From positions 2,883,501-2,947,500 of the forward strand of contig NW_018344001.1 in NCBI RefSeq assembly GCF_002099425.1: 64,000 nucleotides of DNA. The letters run 5' to 3'. Under the pieces are notes generated by a model. That model saw only the letters and a list, made by a program, of their open reading frames with translations, had not been told where the DNA came from and ran no database searches. The DNA is from Phascolarctos cinereus (Eukaryota > Chordata > Mammalia > Diprotodontia > Phascolarctidae). Shown one piece after another: positions 41,820 to 52,615 of the stretch. The position numbers and the translations under genes were made by a program. Position 1 is the stretch's first letter, and the number at the start of each line of letters is the position of its first letter.

Positions 41820-42017
41820 ACAGGATTTGGGTAGGGAGTGGTCCACAAAGACTTGAATTCAAATGTTGTCTCTGGTGAGTACTGTGTGACTCTGGCTAGG
41901 TCACTTAACCTCTTAATGCCACAGGCAACACTCTAAGATTTTAAGTGGATCTGTGCAGACCTGTACCAGTTGAGAATTTTTCACCAGGAGTCCTCTATGC
42001 CAATGATATCACAGGAG
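41820..42017 (+). mobile_element. tRNA-SINE with distinct 3' module, copy 3
   Basis: actgtgtgactctggctagg, tcacttaacctcttaatgcc, aggcaacactctaagatttt, aagtggatctgtgcagacct, gtaccagttgagaatttttc, ctatgccaatgatatcacag. It has the longest 3' module in the window and is followed by a purine tract. Confidence 0.72.
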
Positions 42018-42162
42018 GGAGGAAAAGGAGGAGGAGAAGGAAAAAAAATAGAAGAGGGAGAAGGGAAAAGATACAGGTAAAAGGGAAGAGGGAAGAAAAA
42101 CAAAGAGGAGGAGAAGGAAGAGGAGAAGGAAGGGAAGGAAGAAGGAGGAGAAGGAAGAGCGG
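42018..42162. repeat. Purine-rich (GGA)n-like tract
   Basis: agg/gaa units over about 145 bp, growing from the end of the preceding SINE. Confidence 0.92.
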
Positions 42163-42587
42163 TTCCCCATCTCACAGCAGGAGGTAATCAGGTATGAGCT
42201 GTCTGACTGAACTGAGGTGGCTCCACTCTTTTGCAAAGTTTCCCAGTCAGGCCTACCATTGGTCTGGGCAGTCAGCATCATTTGTAAAGGCACCTTGCTT
42301 CTTGCATAGTCCCACTTGTATTCTGTTCCATAGCCTCATTCTATTTGTCTGGCAGTGCCAGATATGTTGACTGGCATTCTCCTTCTGTCAGAGGTCTTTG
42401 AAGACCCATTGAACTTGATGGGGCCAGTCCTAATCTAGTCAAGGACTTTGGATTTGAAACCAAACAAGTTGAACGCCTCTGTCATGGTGCCCTGAGTCTT
42501 CTCTCCTCCGGACCAAACACCTCTACTTCCTTCAAACCATTCCTCAAGTGTTATGGACTTGAGGCCTTTCTCCATGTTTGATGGTGT
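42163..42587. other. No feature recognised
   Basis: Unassigned. It holds an 8-bp inverted repeat (cctcaagt/acttgagg, 42542-42564) just before the large palindrome. Confidence 0.45.
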
Positions 42588-42823
42588 GTCAAGTGAAAGT
42601 GGAAATGTCTGAGGAAACAAAGGTTTGAGCTTCCAAGCATAGTGATTTATTAAGCAATGCATGCCAATTGCCCCACAAATTGGGACCAGTGGCCTTCCTC
42701 AGCTTTGATGCTGGACCTAAAATACAGGGGGAGACAGCCAAAGCTGAGGAAGACTACTGCTCCCAATATGCTCAGAAGCTCAAACCCTTATTTCCTCAGT
42801 GATTTCATCTTTCCCCTGCCACA
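42588..42823. repeat. Unclassified 235-bp imperfect palindrome
   Basis: The left arm runs from about 42588 through ctgaggaaac (42609) to ctttgatgctgg (42714). The right arm runs from cagccaaagctgagg (42735) to tttcctcag (42799) and on to about 42823. Paired blocks include ggtttgagctt/aagctcaaacc and cttcctcagcttt/aaagctgaggaag. The loop is about 20 bp. The left arm has about 33 extra bases (near 42643-42676) with no partner. I recognise no family. Confidence 0.88.
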
Positions 42824-43080
42824 ATGGCCTCCTCTAGTGCTTGGCAGCTTATCAATGTTGCCTACTAAACTATAGCATGACATGTAGTCTGACCTACCCA
42901 ATTACACTGGTAAGGTAAGTGTATGTGTGTTAACTTTGGTTCCATAGAGAGGTGAAAATCCAGTGGGTACAACTTACCTCCTTTACTGCTAATCATTAGG
43001 GATCTTGATATCTAATTTGTTCCCTGGAGGAGAAGCCTGAGGGAGCTATGGGACTGGAGCCTTTAAAAAAATCCAGCACA
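42824..43080. other. Unassigned sequence
   Basis: Nothing recognised before the target site of the SINE that follows. Confidence 0.4.
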
Positions 43081-43240
43081 GGGGCAGCTAGGTGGCGCAG
43101 TGGATAGAGCACTGGCCCTAGACTCAGGAGGACCTGAGTTCAAATCTGGCCTCAGGCACATAACACTTATTAGCTGTGTGACCCTGGGCAAGTCAGTTAA
43201 CCCCATTGCCTAACAAAAACAAAAACAAAACAAAACAAAA
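43081..43240 (+). mobile_element. Marsupial tRNA-SINE, young-looking
   Basis: ggggcagctaggtggcgcag, tggatagagcactggcccta, gacctgagttcaaatctggc, tagctgtgtgaccctgggca, agtcagttaaccccattgcc, then an (aaaac)n tail. The A/B-box-like pol III promoter spacing of a tRNA gene is kept. aaaatccagcac repeats exactly on both sides. The best-preserved copy of its family here. Confidence 0.95.
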
Positions 43241-43244
43241 ATCC

Positions 43245-43965
43245 AGCACTTTAGAAATACTTGTTGACTAACAGATACCAAGGGGGATACTCTAACTGAA
43301 GAGGTGATTTAGGAAGGCTTCATGGAAGTCCTGTGATTTAGCTTCAACTCCAGCTCCCCCATTCTGACCCCTTCATCTAGAACATCTCACCATCTGCCTG
43401 CCCTCTCAGTCATAGCTCTCCTCACCAGCACCACAACCTTTGACTCTGGACCTGAGACCTACCCCTCCACATCCGGGACTTGGAGAAGCCATTCCCTCAT
43501 CCATTCATCTCTGGACCTCTTGCCCAATTGATTGGTGACTAAGAGTGTGTAAGTACTTTGCTTTAGCCCACCACAAATTTATGGCAGCAGACATCAGTCT
43601 GAGCTGCAGCTTCCCTTCCAGCTAGGGAGCCATTGAGTCAGATCATCACACCATCTACCTGCTGTGCTTCTGCTCTCCCTTCCCACCCCAAGCCTTCCAT
43701 TTCTCTATAACAAAACTCTCTTCCCTAGTTCTCTCTCTCTCTTGCTCTCTCTCTCTCTCCCCTCCTCCCTCTTTGTCTCCCTGTCTGTTTCTCTCTCTCT
43801 CTCTCCCTTGCCCCTTCCTCTTCTCTCTCCTTTATCTTTTTCTCTTCCTCCTTCTGTCCCTGCTTTTTTCTCTCCCTCTCTCTGTCTCTGTCTTTCTCAT
43901 ATTTGTATCTCTAGCTTTAAGCACAATACCTGGCACATAACCATAGCTTAATGAATTCATTTTAT
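43245..43965. other. Pyrimidine-rich stretch ending in an L2 tip
   Basis: No repeat is named up to about 43725. CT-rich low-complexity sequence covers 43728-43900. From 43897 an L2 3' tip follows (gtatctctagctttaagcac, aatacctggcacataaccat, agcttaatgaa). Confidence 0.6.
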
Positions 43966-44559
43966 TTACTTCATTCATCAGTCTATTCAGAAAAACTACA
44001 GCCCTGGGCAGGTGGGAACGAACAATGATGTGTAGGTTGGGGCTACCTAGCTAAAATGCTAACAGAAACACAAGTCTAGGTATCATTGAGAGGCTCACTA
44101 TCAAGATGAGGCAGAGAACATAGTCCTTGTGACATAGTGGCTAAAGAAAACACCAGAAGGACAGGTTCAGAAAAGAGAAATTGAGAAAGTCTGGTAAAAG
44201 TCAAGGTGAAGGGAAGGAAAGGAGATGATGGCAATAAAGAAAATGAAAGAAAGAGTGAAAGACAGAGGTCAAACTTATTACTTGTCTGGAGAAATCATTT
44301 GTAAGGCTAGCAGCTACCTCCAGAGAAAAGATGCATTGTTTTCAAGTAGAGTTCCCTAATTCATTATAAGACAGATGGATTTCTATCTTTTTTTTTAAAG
44401 CTCTGCAGGTAAAAAAAGAGCCACAGCGTTGTGAAAAACGATTGTCTTTTAGCTCACTTAAACTGAATCTTCTTCCCTGTAACTTGCTCTGTCTTGGTGA
44501 AGTTGAAGAAGACCAGATTAGCGTGTTGCATGTGTCTGGCATTATGGAAGATTCAGGGC
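43966..44559. other. No feature recognised
   Basis: About 600 bp that look unique, purine-rich at 44160-44270. Confidence 0.5.
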
Positions 44560-44745
44560 AGCTCATGCCAATTAAGGGTTTTGAAGATCACAAGAATAAT
44601 AGGAGCTGATGGTGGGATGTATTTGCTAAAAATATTGATGCCATTGGAGGCTACATTAATAGATGGACTATGTTCAGATCAAAGGATGCATAATTGTACT
44701 CTGCACTAGTCAGACCGCATTGGAAGTATTACGTTTCACTATTCA
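44560..44745 (+). mobile_element. L3/CR1 fragment, sense
   Basis: aataggagctgatggtggga, ggaggctacattaatagatg, atgttcagatcaaaggatgc, ttgtactctgcactagtcag and ctgcattggaag-like sequence agree with the CR1 region that reads aggctgcattaatagaag and ctgccttggtcagaccacac in better copies. Confidence 0.75.
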
Positions 44746-45299
44746 GTGATATATTTTGAATTCAAAATTGGCAGGCTTCAGTTTGTCTATCCTTCTGGAT
44801 CCTCTCTTCATTGTCCTGACCCTGATCTCTCTTGATTCCCCTCCCATTTGCTGACCAGTCTCCCCCACCTCTGTTTTAACGGCTCTGTTTCAAATGACAC
44901 AGTTGATAAAAGTCCAACAACGTGGCTAAATTGTTTACTACTGTATGACATTCACAGCAAAATGCACTTTGTCATCCCATGACATAGAGCTTCTTCTCTG
45001 GGCAAATTCTACTAGTTCCTTAACCTTAGAGATATTGTTTTCCATTCTTTTTAAATTGTGAGCTCCATAAATAATAGAGATGTGTAAGAAATATTTGCTG
45101 GATTGAAGTGAGTTGACCCCTAAACTTGAACCCAGTATAATGGGATGATTTCTAGAGTACGTACATACTACCCTCAGACCAATACTAACAATTACTTAAT
45201 CATCTTAACTTGCCCTTGGCTTGTGGTCCTTTGGGGAGCCTGGAGAGTTGATTGTCATAGCCACTCTTAATTATTCCTTTTCTTCTAGTAGTCTTCCTT
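44746..45299. other. No feature recognised
   Basis: About 550 bp without a clear assignment. Confidence 0.45.
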
Positions 45300-45428
45300 A
45301 TCGTGAGTTCTCTGCCTTTGTGTAATGAGCCACCTAAAGAGATAGTGGGTTTTTCTGTTTTGGAAAGCACCTGTTTGGGGATGTCTGAAGTCCCCTCCGT
45401 GTCTACAATTCTATGATTTTGTGATAAA
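45300..45428 (+). mobile_element. Possible L3 or MIR3 3' tail
   Basis: gatgtctgaagtcccctccg and tctacaattctatgattttg resemble the common L3/MIR3 end. The upstream part is too decayed to place. Confidence 0.5.
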
Positions 45429-45559
45429 ATGCCTTTATTTCTCTCAAAAACATGTATTTGGACTTTAAATCCCCTTGAAATAAGAGGTTTGTTCACATTA
45501 TGTCTAAGGCCCCTTCAAGAGCCCATGTCCTAAAGTTGTATAATTTAATAACAGATTGA

Positions 45560-45945
45560 TTTTTATAGTCAATCAATCAACAAGCATTTATTAATCACTT
45601 ATTAGGTGCTAAGTGTTGGGGATACAAATAAAGACAAAAAAACAGTCCTTGCCTTAAGAAATTTACATGGAGCACATAGCTCAATGAGGCAGCAGTTGGT
45701 GCAGTGCATAGAAGGCTGGTATGGGTCAGGAAGACCTGAATCCAAATTTGCCCTCAGGCACTTGCCAGCTTTATTATCTTGGACAAATCACTTAATCTTG
45801 GTTGGCTTCAGTTACCTTATCTGTGAAGTGGGAACAACAGTTGAGAAGATCAAATGAGATCATAATTGTAAAGCACTTAGTATGTTCCCGACCCAGAGTA
45901 GGTGCTGTATAAATGTTGTGGTTGTTGTTATTGTTGTTGTTACCA
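45560..45945. mobile_element. L2 end (reverse) joined to a MIR (sense)
   Basis: 45560-45685 reverse L2: atcaacaagcatttattaat, cagtccttgccttaagaaat. 45690-45945 sense CORE-SINE: gcagttggtgcagtgcatag, gtcaggaagacctgaatcca, gacaaatcacttaatcttgg, gatcaaatgagatcataatt and aggtgctgtataaatgttgt. Confidence 0.85.
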
Positions 45946-46049
45946 GCAGCGTTGGATGAACATTACACAAAAAGATCTAATAGACACACAATTTAACAGC
46001 CAATAGGGGGCAGTATTATCTTGATGGATGAATAAAAAAATGAGCACCC

Positions 46050-46225
46050 ACAGGTTAGGGTTTTAGGATTCCCTTAGTGAGACCCTTTGACTGAATGAAA
46101 ACTTCACAGAACAAATTCTTTTATTAAGGGGATTTATTCTGTGAAGTTTGGACTCAGTCAAAAGGCCACACTTGAAGACCTAAAGGCCCACATGTAGCCT
46201 CAAGACTGCAGGTTTCCCACCCCTA
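46050..46225. mobile_element. Palindromic hAT-type DNA transposon relic
   Basis: The inner arms ctttgactgaatgaaaactt (46085-46111) and its complement (46137-46164) surround a 25-bp loop. Outside, the right arm runs to tgcaggtttcccacccctag, a hAT-like end (RC ctaggggtgggaaacctgca), while the left arm lacks the terminal 25-30 bp. Such palindromic Charlie-like hATs are known in mammals, and some vertebrate ones moved horizontally. Subfamily not assigned. Confidence 0.75.
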
Positions 46226-46675
46226 GATCCATTAAGTGATAGCTGAGAACACACATACAGAATTTTCCTTGCCCTCATATGTACAGCCTCAATTTTATTC
46301 TGTAGACCTCTAATCAGTATGTATTTTTGCAGTTACTTTGATACCAGTCCAACAACAAGCACTCATTAAGCATATACTGTGCGCCAGGTCATGTACTTAA
46401 GCTCTAAGGGTAAAAAGAAAGGAAAAAAACCCTAGTAATGACCCCCAATGAGCTCCCAGTGTAATGGCAACATTCTGACATGAACATTATACATAGGAAA
46501 GATTTGCACAGTGTGAATGGAAGGCAATTTGAGAGGGAAGGCACTAGATGGGGAGGTGGAGATGGAGATGGGAAGCCTAAGAAAGACCTGAAAAAGGTGG
46601 GCTTGTAGGAAGCCGGAGAAGCCAGGAAGCTGAAGGAAGGAAGGATGGGGGACATAACATTCAAAAGTCATGCTT

Positions 46676-46689
46676 AAGAAATGGAGTAT
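46676..46689. repeat. Left target-site duplication of an L1
   Basis: agaaatggagtat, repeated at 47615-47627 directly after the A-rich tail. Confidence 0.92.
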
Positions 46690-47614
46690 GTCATTTCTAA
46701 CATATGTAGATAACTGAGTCAAATTTATAAGAATATAAGTTATTCCCCAACTGACAAATGGTCAAAAGATATGAACGGGTAGTTTTCAGATGAAGAAATT
46801 AAAGGTATCTATAGTCATAAAAAAATACTCTAAATCACTATTGATTAGAAACATGCAAATCAAAACAACTCTGAGGTACCACAGCACACCTATCAGATTG
46901 GCTAATATGACAAAAAAAAAAAGAAAATGATAAATTGGAAAAGAGGTGGGAAAATTGGAACACTAATGCATTGTTGGTGGAATTGTGAACTGATCCAACC
47001 ATTTTGGAAAGCAATCTGGAACTATGCCCAAAGGGCTATAAAACTGCACACTCTTTGACCCAGGAATACCACTTCTAGGTCTGTATCCCAAAGAGATCTT
47101 AAAAATGGGAAAAGGACCCATATGTACCAAAATATTTATAGCAACTCTTTTTGTGGTGGCCAAGAATTGGAAATTGAGAGGATGCCCATCAATTGGGGAA
47201 TGGCTGAACAAGTGTGGTATATGAATGTAATGGAATACTACTGTGCTGTAAGAAATTATGAACAGGCAGACTTCAGAAAAACCTGCAAAGACTTATATGA
47301 ACTGATGCTGAGTGAGGTGAGCAGAACCAGAAGAACACTGTACCAGTGATAGCCACATTATGTGATGACTAACTTTCATAGACTTGGTCTTCTCAGAAAT
47401 ACAGTGATCTAAGACAATTCCAAAAGACTCATGATGGAAAATGCTATCCACATCCAGAGGGGGGGGAAAAAACTATGGAGTTTGAATGCAGATTGAAGCA
47501 TACACTTTGATCTCTCTTTTCTTTCATTGTTTTGTTTTGTTTCTTTTTCTTGTGGTTCCTCCCATTGGTTCAAACACTTCTTTACAATATAACTAATGTG
47601 AAAATAAAAAAAAA
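46690..47614 (+). mobile_element. 5'-truncated L1 (ORF2 end and 3' UTR)
   Basis: Starts in the ORF2 C-terminal region. Readable protein blocks include WWNCELIQPFWKAIWNYA and, with few changes, MPINWGMAEQVWYMN (47188 onward) and DFRKTCKDLYELMLSEV. The 3' UTR has aatgctatccacatccagag, a run of g at 47459, and an A-rich tail at 47604. About 925 bp, clearly a recent-looking truncated insertion; its frame is interrupted. Confidence 0.95.
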
Positions 47615-47660
47615 AGAGAAATGGAGTATCTGATGAAAGAAACAGCTAGGCCAGCCACTG

Positions 47661-47662
<2 letters not shown>

Positions 47663-47710
<48 letters not shown>
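47663..47710. repeat. (TG)n microsatellite
   Basis: About 24 uninterrupted units inside L2, replacing the agtacgtgggggg region. Confidence 0.97.
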
Positions 47711-47713
<3 letters not shown>

Positions 47714-48005
47714 GTATCAGAAGACTGGAAAGGTAGGAAGGGGCCAGGGTGTGAAGGGTTTGGAATGTCAAACAGAACATTTTATGTTTGTTCTTGGAAG
47801 TCATTGAGAATCATGGCAGTTTACTGACTAGGAGCATGAACTGCAATTTGGCAGCTGAATGGGGGATGGATTGGAGTGGGGAGAGGCTTGAGAGACAGAA
47901 GCCAACCAAAAGGCTCCAAGTGAAGGTGTGAAATGATGAGGGTTTGAGCCAAGGTGACAGCCACGTGTATGGAGAGAAGGGAAAATATATGTAAAAGACA
48001 TGCAG

Positions 48006-48260
48006 TAATATAGAAATGTAAGATTTCATAAGAAATTAGCTATTTTGGGGGAGTGAGAGTAAGGAGAAAGTGACAATGACATTGCGAGCTTGTGTGACAG
48101 GAAGTACAGGGGTCCCCTAAATAGTGAAAGGAAAGTTTGGAAGAGAGGGGAAGCTTTGGAGGCAACACTTTCTAAGTGATAGTTCAGAAATCAACCGATT
48201 CAGAATCATCAACAAATACTGCTTACATTGATTTATTCAGCCTAATGAAAGAGTGGCCTT
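48006..48260. other. Unassigned sequence
   Basis: May be a decayed extension of the L2 (tttgggggagtgagagtaag). No firm call. Confidence 0.4.
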
Positions 48261-48277
48261 AAATATGGTGGACTCTT

Positions 48278-48913
48278 CAGTATTAGGGTAGTTGAAGGAA
48301 AAAATTGTAGGTATGTATATATAGATAGATAGAGGGCACAGGGTGAGTTGAAGATTAAGGGGTCATATCTGGAGAATAAAATTAAGGGATGAGAGAGGAT
48401 GATACTCGGAGAAGAAAGGGAGAGGTAGAAGGGGGTAAATTATCTCACACAAAAAAAACAGAAAAGAAAAGTCTCTCACAGTGGAGGGCAAACAAGGAAA
48501 GGTGAGAGGGAATGAAGGAATCTTATTCCATAGGATTTGGCTTAAGGAGAGAACAACATACACATTCAATTGGGTATGGAAATCTATCTTACCCTACAGG
48601 AAAATAGGGGGAGAAGGGGACAAGAGAGCAGGGGGGTGATAGAGAGGAGGGCAGATTGGGAAAGAGGGTAATCAGAAGCAAATACTTCTGAGGAGAGACA
48701 GGGTCAAAAGAAAGAACAGAATAAATGGGAGGGCAGGATAGGATTAAGGGAAATAGAGTTAGTTTTTCACAACATGTCTACTAAGGAAGTGTTTTGCATA
48801 ACTGCACATGTATAACCTATATTGAGTCGCTTGCCTTTTCAATGAGGGTGGGTGGGGAGGGAGGAAGGGAGGAAATTTGGAACTCAAAGTTTTAAAAACA
48901 CATGTTTTAAAAA
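48278..48913 (+). mobile_element. Small L1 derivative lacking ORF2
   Basis: 636 bp flanked by aaatatggtggactctt (48261-48277 and 48918-48934). The first 480 bp are L1 inter-ORF spacer (ggtaaattatctcacac, gagaacaacatacacattca, aatctatcttaccctacagg, gagggcagattgggaaagag). The last 140 bp are the L1 3' UTR end (aacatgtctactaaggaagt, tgcacatgtataacctatat, gaaatttggaactcaaagtt) and A-rich tail. ORF2 is missing between them. Confidence 0.88.
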
Positions 48914-48934
48914 AATAAATATGGTGGACTCTTA

Positions 48935-49769
48935 CGGGATCTCCAATAGTTGATGACAGTACTTGGTTGTTACAATTACATTTCTGTCACTCACAGGATA
49001 AGGCAACTAGGAAATAGATCCGCATTTGTAATGAACAGCAGCGTGCTTTTTGTGAGCTACTAGAGACCCTCCTCCCATTCTTATTGCTGCCCATAAGATT
49101 TTTAACAAGATAGGAAACATGTATTGATGTGAATTCAGTTTCCTAAACTTTAGTCATTTGTGACCCTATCCTAATCATGTGATATACATGGCCAAAAGAA
49201 CAGGGTTAGAAAATCTGAAGACAAACAAAATGGTCACAAACCAAAGCTTGTATATATATATATAGTATTCCTTCCCAAGTAGACAGTAAGGTTACTAGGG
49301 GCAGGGGTTGTGTTTTGTATGTATCTCTTGGGTCTTTGTCTCATGGATTTCCATGGGCAAAGACTGCCTTACTAAGTGGCCTGATTACTGGAGACAATCC
49401 TCTACTTTCTTTGCTGGAGGGCTAAGACATGAATAAGAGTTGCCCAGGATGGGTTGGTATGATTTAATTGCAAACTGCGTCACCAGAGGGAACACCCACA
49501 TTGATAAGCTCACAAATCCATTGGAGTATTCGAGGATCCCTAGCACCTAATGTAATGCACTACATATATATTTAGCCATTGCTTGTTAGATTGTTTTAGA
49601 ATTCATGGTCAAACAACTAATTCAGAAGCACAATTATTTGGAAGACTTAACTGTTATCCCCTATAAAGCCTTCCTTCAGAGCACTGTGTGGAGATGATTA
49701 ATTTCTTGAAGGCTAGGCCATCAGAGTTTATCCTGTTTATTATCAAGTTCTGGAAGAATCTCTCAAGCT
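48935..49769. other. Mostly unassigned sequence
   Basis: A weak L2 tip at 49275-49335 (gtagacagtaaggttactag, gggcaggggttgtgttttgt). The remainder is not recognised. Confidence 0.45.
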
Positions 49770-49915
49770 GTGAGTCTGAAAAAAGACCACAGAGCTCTCA
49801 CTGGAAGACCAACCTAAGGAATTTTATCACTAGACTGGTCACAGTCTAAGACAATCTACTAAGTTAGAGAGTATGACAGAGGGACAGTCATCTGCACCAA
49901 TGAAAACGTAGATTC
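49770..49915 (+). mobile_element. tRNA-SINE with distinct 3' module, possible copy 4
   Basis: actagactggtcacagtcta, agacaatctactaagttaga, ctgcaccaatgaaaacgtag share the 3' module order of the other copies, but the head is not visible. Confidence 0.45.
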
Positions 49916-50034
49916 TTGAAATATGGACGTATTGAAGAAATCTGCCAGCATGGTCATCAAAAAAATGGATTCTTCCAGCAAAATGCAATCTCCTCGAAGG
50001 CAGACCAGATTTGTATTAATATCTTTTCCTTGGA

Positions 50035-50705
50035 ATCACTTTGCATCACCATTGATGGAAGTGTGAACTAGTCCAACCACTCTGGATGACAATTTGGAAC
50101 TATGGACAAGAGGTTATAAAAATGGTGCCTTTGACCCCAAAGAGATCAAAGAAAAATGAAAAGGGTTTATGTGTATGCAAATAAACATTTTTTTGTGGTG
50201 GCAAAGAATTGGCAGTTAAGAGTGTGTCCATCAATTGAGGAGGAGGTGAACAAGTTATGGTATAGGATTGTGGTGGAATAGTATTGTGCTGTAAGAAATG
50301 ACAAAGGGGGTAACCAGAAAAACTGATGTAAAGTGAAGTGAGCAGAACCAGAAGAATGGTGTACATAGTAACAGCAGTATTGTGATGATAGCTTAGCTGC
50401 TCTGAACAATACAGTGATCCACAATAATTCCAAAGGATTCATGATGAAAAATGCTCTGCGCTTTCAAAGAGAATTCTTATGGACTCTGATTGAAGCAGGT
50501 TTTTTTTCTCTTTCTTCATTTTTCTTACTTCTTCCCCCCCTCCCCACAACATGGCAAATGTGAAAATGTTTTTCATGACTTCATATGCATACTGAGTATC
50601 ACATTTCTTGCCTTGCTAATGGGTTGTGAAGAGCTGGAGGGAGAGAGAAAATTTGGAACTCAAAATCAAAGTGAAAAAAAATTTAAAATTTTGAAAAAAT
50701 TAATC
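50035..50705 (+). mobile_element. Old L1 3' end
   Basis: tggaagtgtgaactagtcca, ggatgacaatttggaactat, gtccatcaattgaggaggag, gaatagtattgtgctgtaag, aagtgaagtgagcagaacca, ttcatgatgaaaaatgctct and gagaaaatttggaactcaaa. It is complete to the A-rich end and more diverged than 46690-47614. A short L2 remnant lies just before it (49979-50030). Confidence 0.9.
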
Positions 50706-50767
50706 ACTGCATTTATTTTGTATGGCTTCTATATTTACTTATCTGGGGACATTTTGTTTCCCTTCCC

Positions 50768-50850
50768 TTGTAGAATGTAAACTCATTGAAGGCAGAGAAA
50801 GCCTTTTTTTGTATCCCTAGCACCTTGCACATGGCAGGTGATTAATCTTT
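50768..50850 (+). mobile_element. L2 3' end
   Basis: cttgtagaatgtaaactcat, tgaaggcagagaaagccttt, atccctagcaccttgcacat. Confidence 0.85.
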
Positions 50851-51369
50851 TTTGAAATGAATTGGCTTGTAAAAAGACTATGGATTTATCTAACAAGTTT
50901 ATTGAAAATACAGTTTTTCCAGAGATATAAAAATCCAATTAATTCCTTAACTCTCATCCTTTGAATGAATTTAGTTGTAAACATTTTTAGTATTCATTTC
51001 AAACCTTGACTTCTTTTGGATTACTGTAAGGCCAGCAGAAGTTTTGCAATATTCAAGGGACATCACAACATCACTCTGCCAATGATGCTTGGTATGAAGA
51101 GAAACAATAATCTATATAAACACATTAATTACAGACAGAGAATCACAGATGAAACAGACTCTGAGGGTTGGTCTGAGTTTGTGATTCTGAGACAGAATCA
51201 CTGACTCTTAGAAGAAACTGTTAAACAAGAGTAGAGAAGCCAGCTCCCTTCCTTCCCCATCCAGAGATCTTCCTATCATGCAATGCTGCTTCTATTCTCA
51301 ACATATCTTAACACGAAGTGTTATTTCATAAAACCTCTATTCACTTCTTAGATAAACATGCAAAAAAGG
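50851..51369. other. No feature recognised
   Basis: About 500 bp of AT-rich, apparently unique sequence. Confidence 0.5.
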
Positions 51370-51650
51370 AATTTGAAGGGTTAGCCCCAAATATATAAAG
51401 CCTTGTAGGGCAGCTATAGATTGTTAGTCCAAATGAAACCAATATTCTTTGTAATTAAGCCTCATTAGTAATTTATCATGAATGTGGCCTTTGATTTCTT
51501 TCTTTTTGATTTTGATTATGGTGGCAAATTAAGGCATTGTCCTTGTCTCAAGAAAGCAACATTAAACTGAGTACAATAGCTTCCCTAATTGTCAGAGTCA
51601 GACAGCAGGCAGAATTAGGCCTAGATGAATCCTTTAAAGATCAGAAAGAG
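51370..51650 (+). repeat. Unclassified dispersed block, copy B
   Basis: Homologous to 5145-5450 in the opposite orientation. Core 51461-51595: ctcattagtaatttatc, then ctttgat, aaattaaggc, agaaagca.cattaaa and ctaattgtcag. Upstream the match continues more weakly (ccttgtagggcagctata). Downstream similarity fades after about 51620. Confidence 0.7.
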
Positions 51651-51784
51651 GAAGACCATAAGTGAAATAAGGCCTTTAAACTTTCCATTATTACCTGCCT
51701 TCTCTCTTTGCCATCTCTGACCCTTCATTTTGACCTTCCTTCCTGCTTTCTGCTTGCTTCAAATCTGTTTGTCTGGAGAAGATC

Positions 51785-51960
51785 TCAGTGATTTTTAGCT
51801 GGAAGGAATCTTGGCAAGATGAGTCCAAACCCTTCATTTTATAATTGAGGGAAAGAGACTAGTCCAAGGAAACATAGCTAGCAAATGGCAGATTTGACAG
51901 TTTAACTCTTATCTGCTGAGGTCAATACCAGTGATTTTTCCATTGTACTGCACTGTCCCT
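51785..51960 (-). mobile_element. MIR3-like SINE
   Basis: Reverse: tttttagctggaaggaatct, ctagtccaaggaaacatagc and ccattgtactgcactgtccc. Confidence 0.8.
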
Positions 51961-52149
51961 AGGAAAAAAGGACTTAATGCAGGACTCAATCATGATTGTC
52001 AAGTCCTTGAAGGGCTGTTTCATGGAAAACAAATTCAAATTATGATGCTTAGCCTCAGAGAGCAGACCTAGCTACAGTCGGTAATTACAGAGAAACAGGT
52101 ACCATGGACAGTTTCCTGACCATTAATGTGGTTCAAGGAGGAGAATAGG

Positions 52150-52322
52150 TTTTCTTAGGATAATGTTGCTTCCCCATCTCTAGAAACTGTTGAACAAAGA
52201 CTGGGTGACCGTCTTTTGGATTTGTTATAGAGAGATTCTGGTTTGGATGAACATTGGACCAGATGACTTCTGAAGTCCCTTTCAGCTTTAAGATTTTGTA
52301 ATTCTGGAATTCTGTGACCTGG
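52150..52322 (+). mobile_element. L3/CR1 3' end, sense
   Basis: cccatctctagaaactgttg, acaaagactgggtgaccgtc, gttatagagagattctggtt, ggaccagatgacttctgaag and the end agattttgtaattctggaat. The best L3 terminus here. Confidence 0.85.
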
Positions 52323-52424
52323 ACCTCCACCTCAAATTTCAGCTGTTTGTGGTCATTTTATATTCTCTTTCCCCTTCTTCTACCCCATAGATGTCATGTG
52401 AATAGTCTAATTCACAGACTCTAC

Positions 52425-52615
52425 TTTGCCTTGCCTACGTGATCTTGGGCAAATAACTAGAACCTTTTCTACCCAGTTTCCTCATCTGTAAAATGGAGAT
52501 ATTAACAGCACCTCCCTCCCATGACTGTTGTGAGAATCAAATGGGAGAATAATTGTAAAGTGCTTAGCACAGTGCATAGGCAAAATGGGAAGTGTTCCAT
52601 CAATGTAACACTATT
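52425..52615 (+). mobile_element. MIR SINE
   Basis: gtgatcttgggcaaataact, cagtttcctcatctgtaaaa, tgactgttgtgagaatcaaa and gtgcttagcacagtgcatag. Confidence 0.88.

Larger units (their letters stand above)
46340..48005 (-). mobile_element. L2 3' region split by an L1 and (TG)n
   Basis: Reverse L2 before the L1 (46340-46689): ggaaggcaatttgagaggga, agccggagaagccaggaagc. After it (47629-48005): agaagactggaaaggtagga, gtgaagggtttggaatgtca, gggggatggattggagtggg and gatgagggtttgagccaagg. (TG)n at 47663-47710. Confidence 0.92.

Noticed and set aside
43330-43900. A possible LTR or other retrovirus-like fossil
   Set aside because: Only pyrimidine-rich sequence; no paired terminal repeats, primer site or coding part. 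I found no LTR element in the window that I could support.
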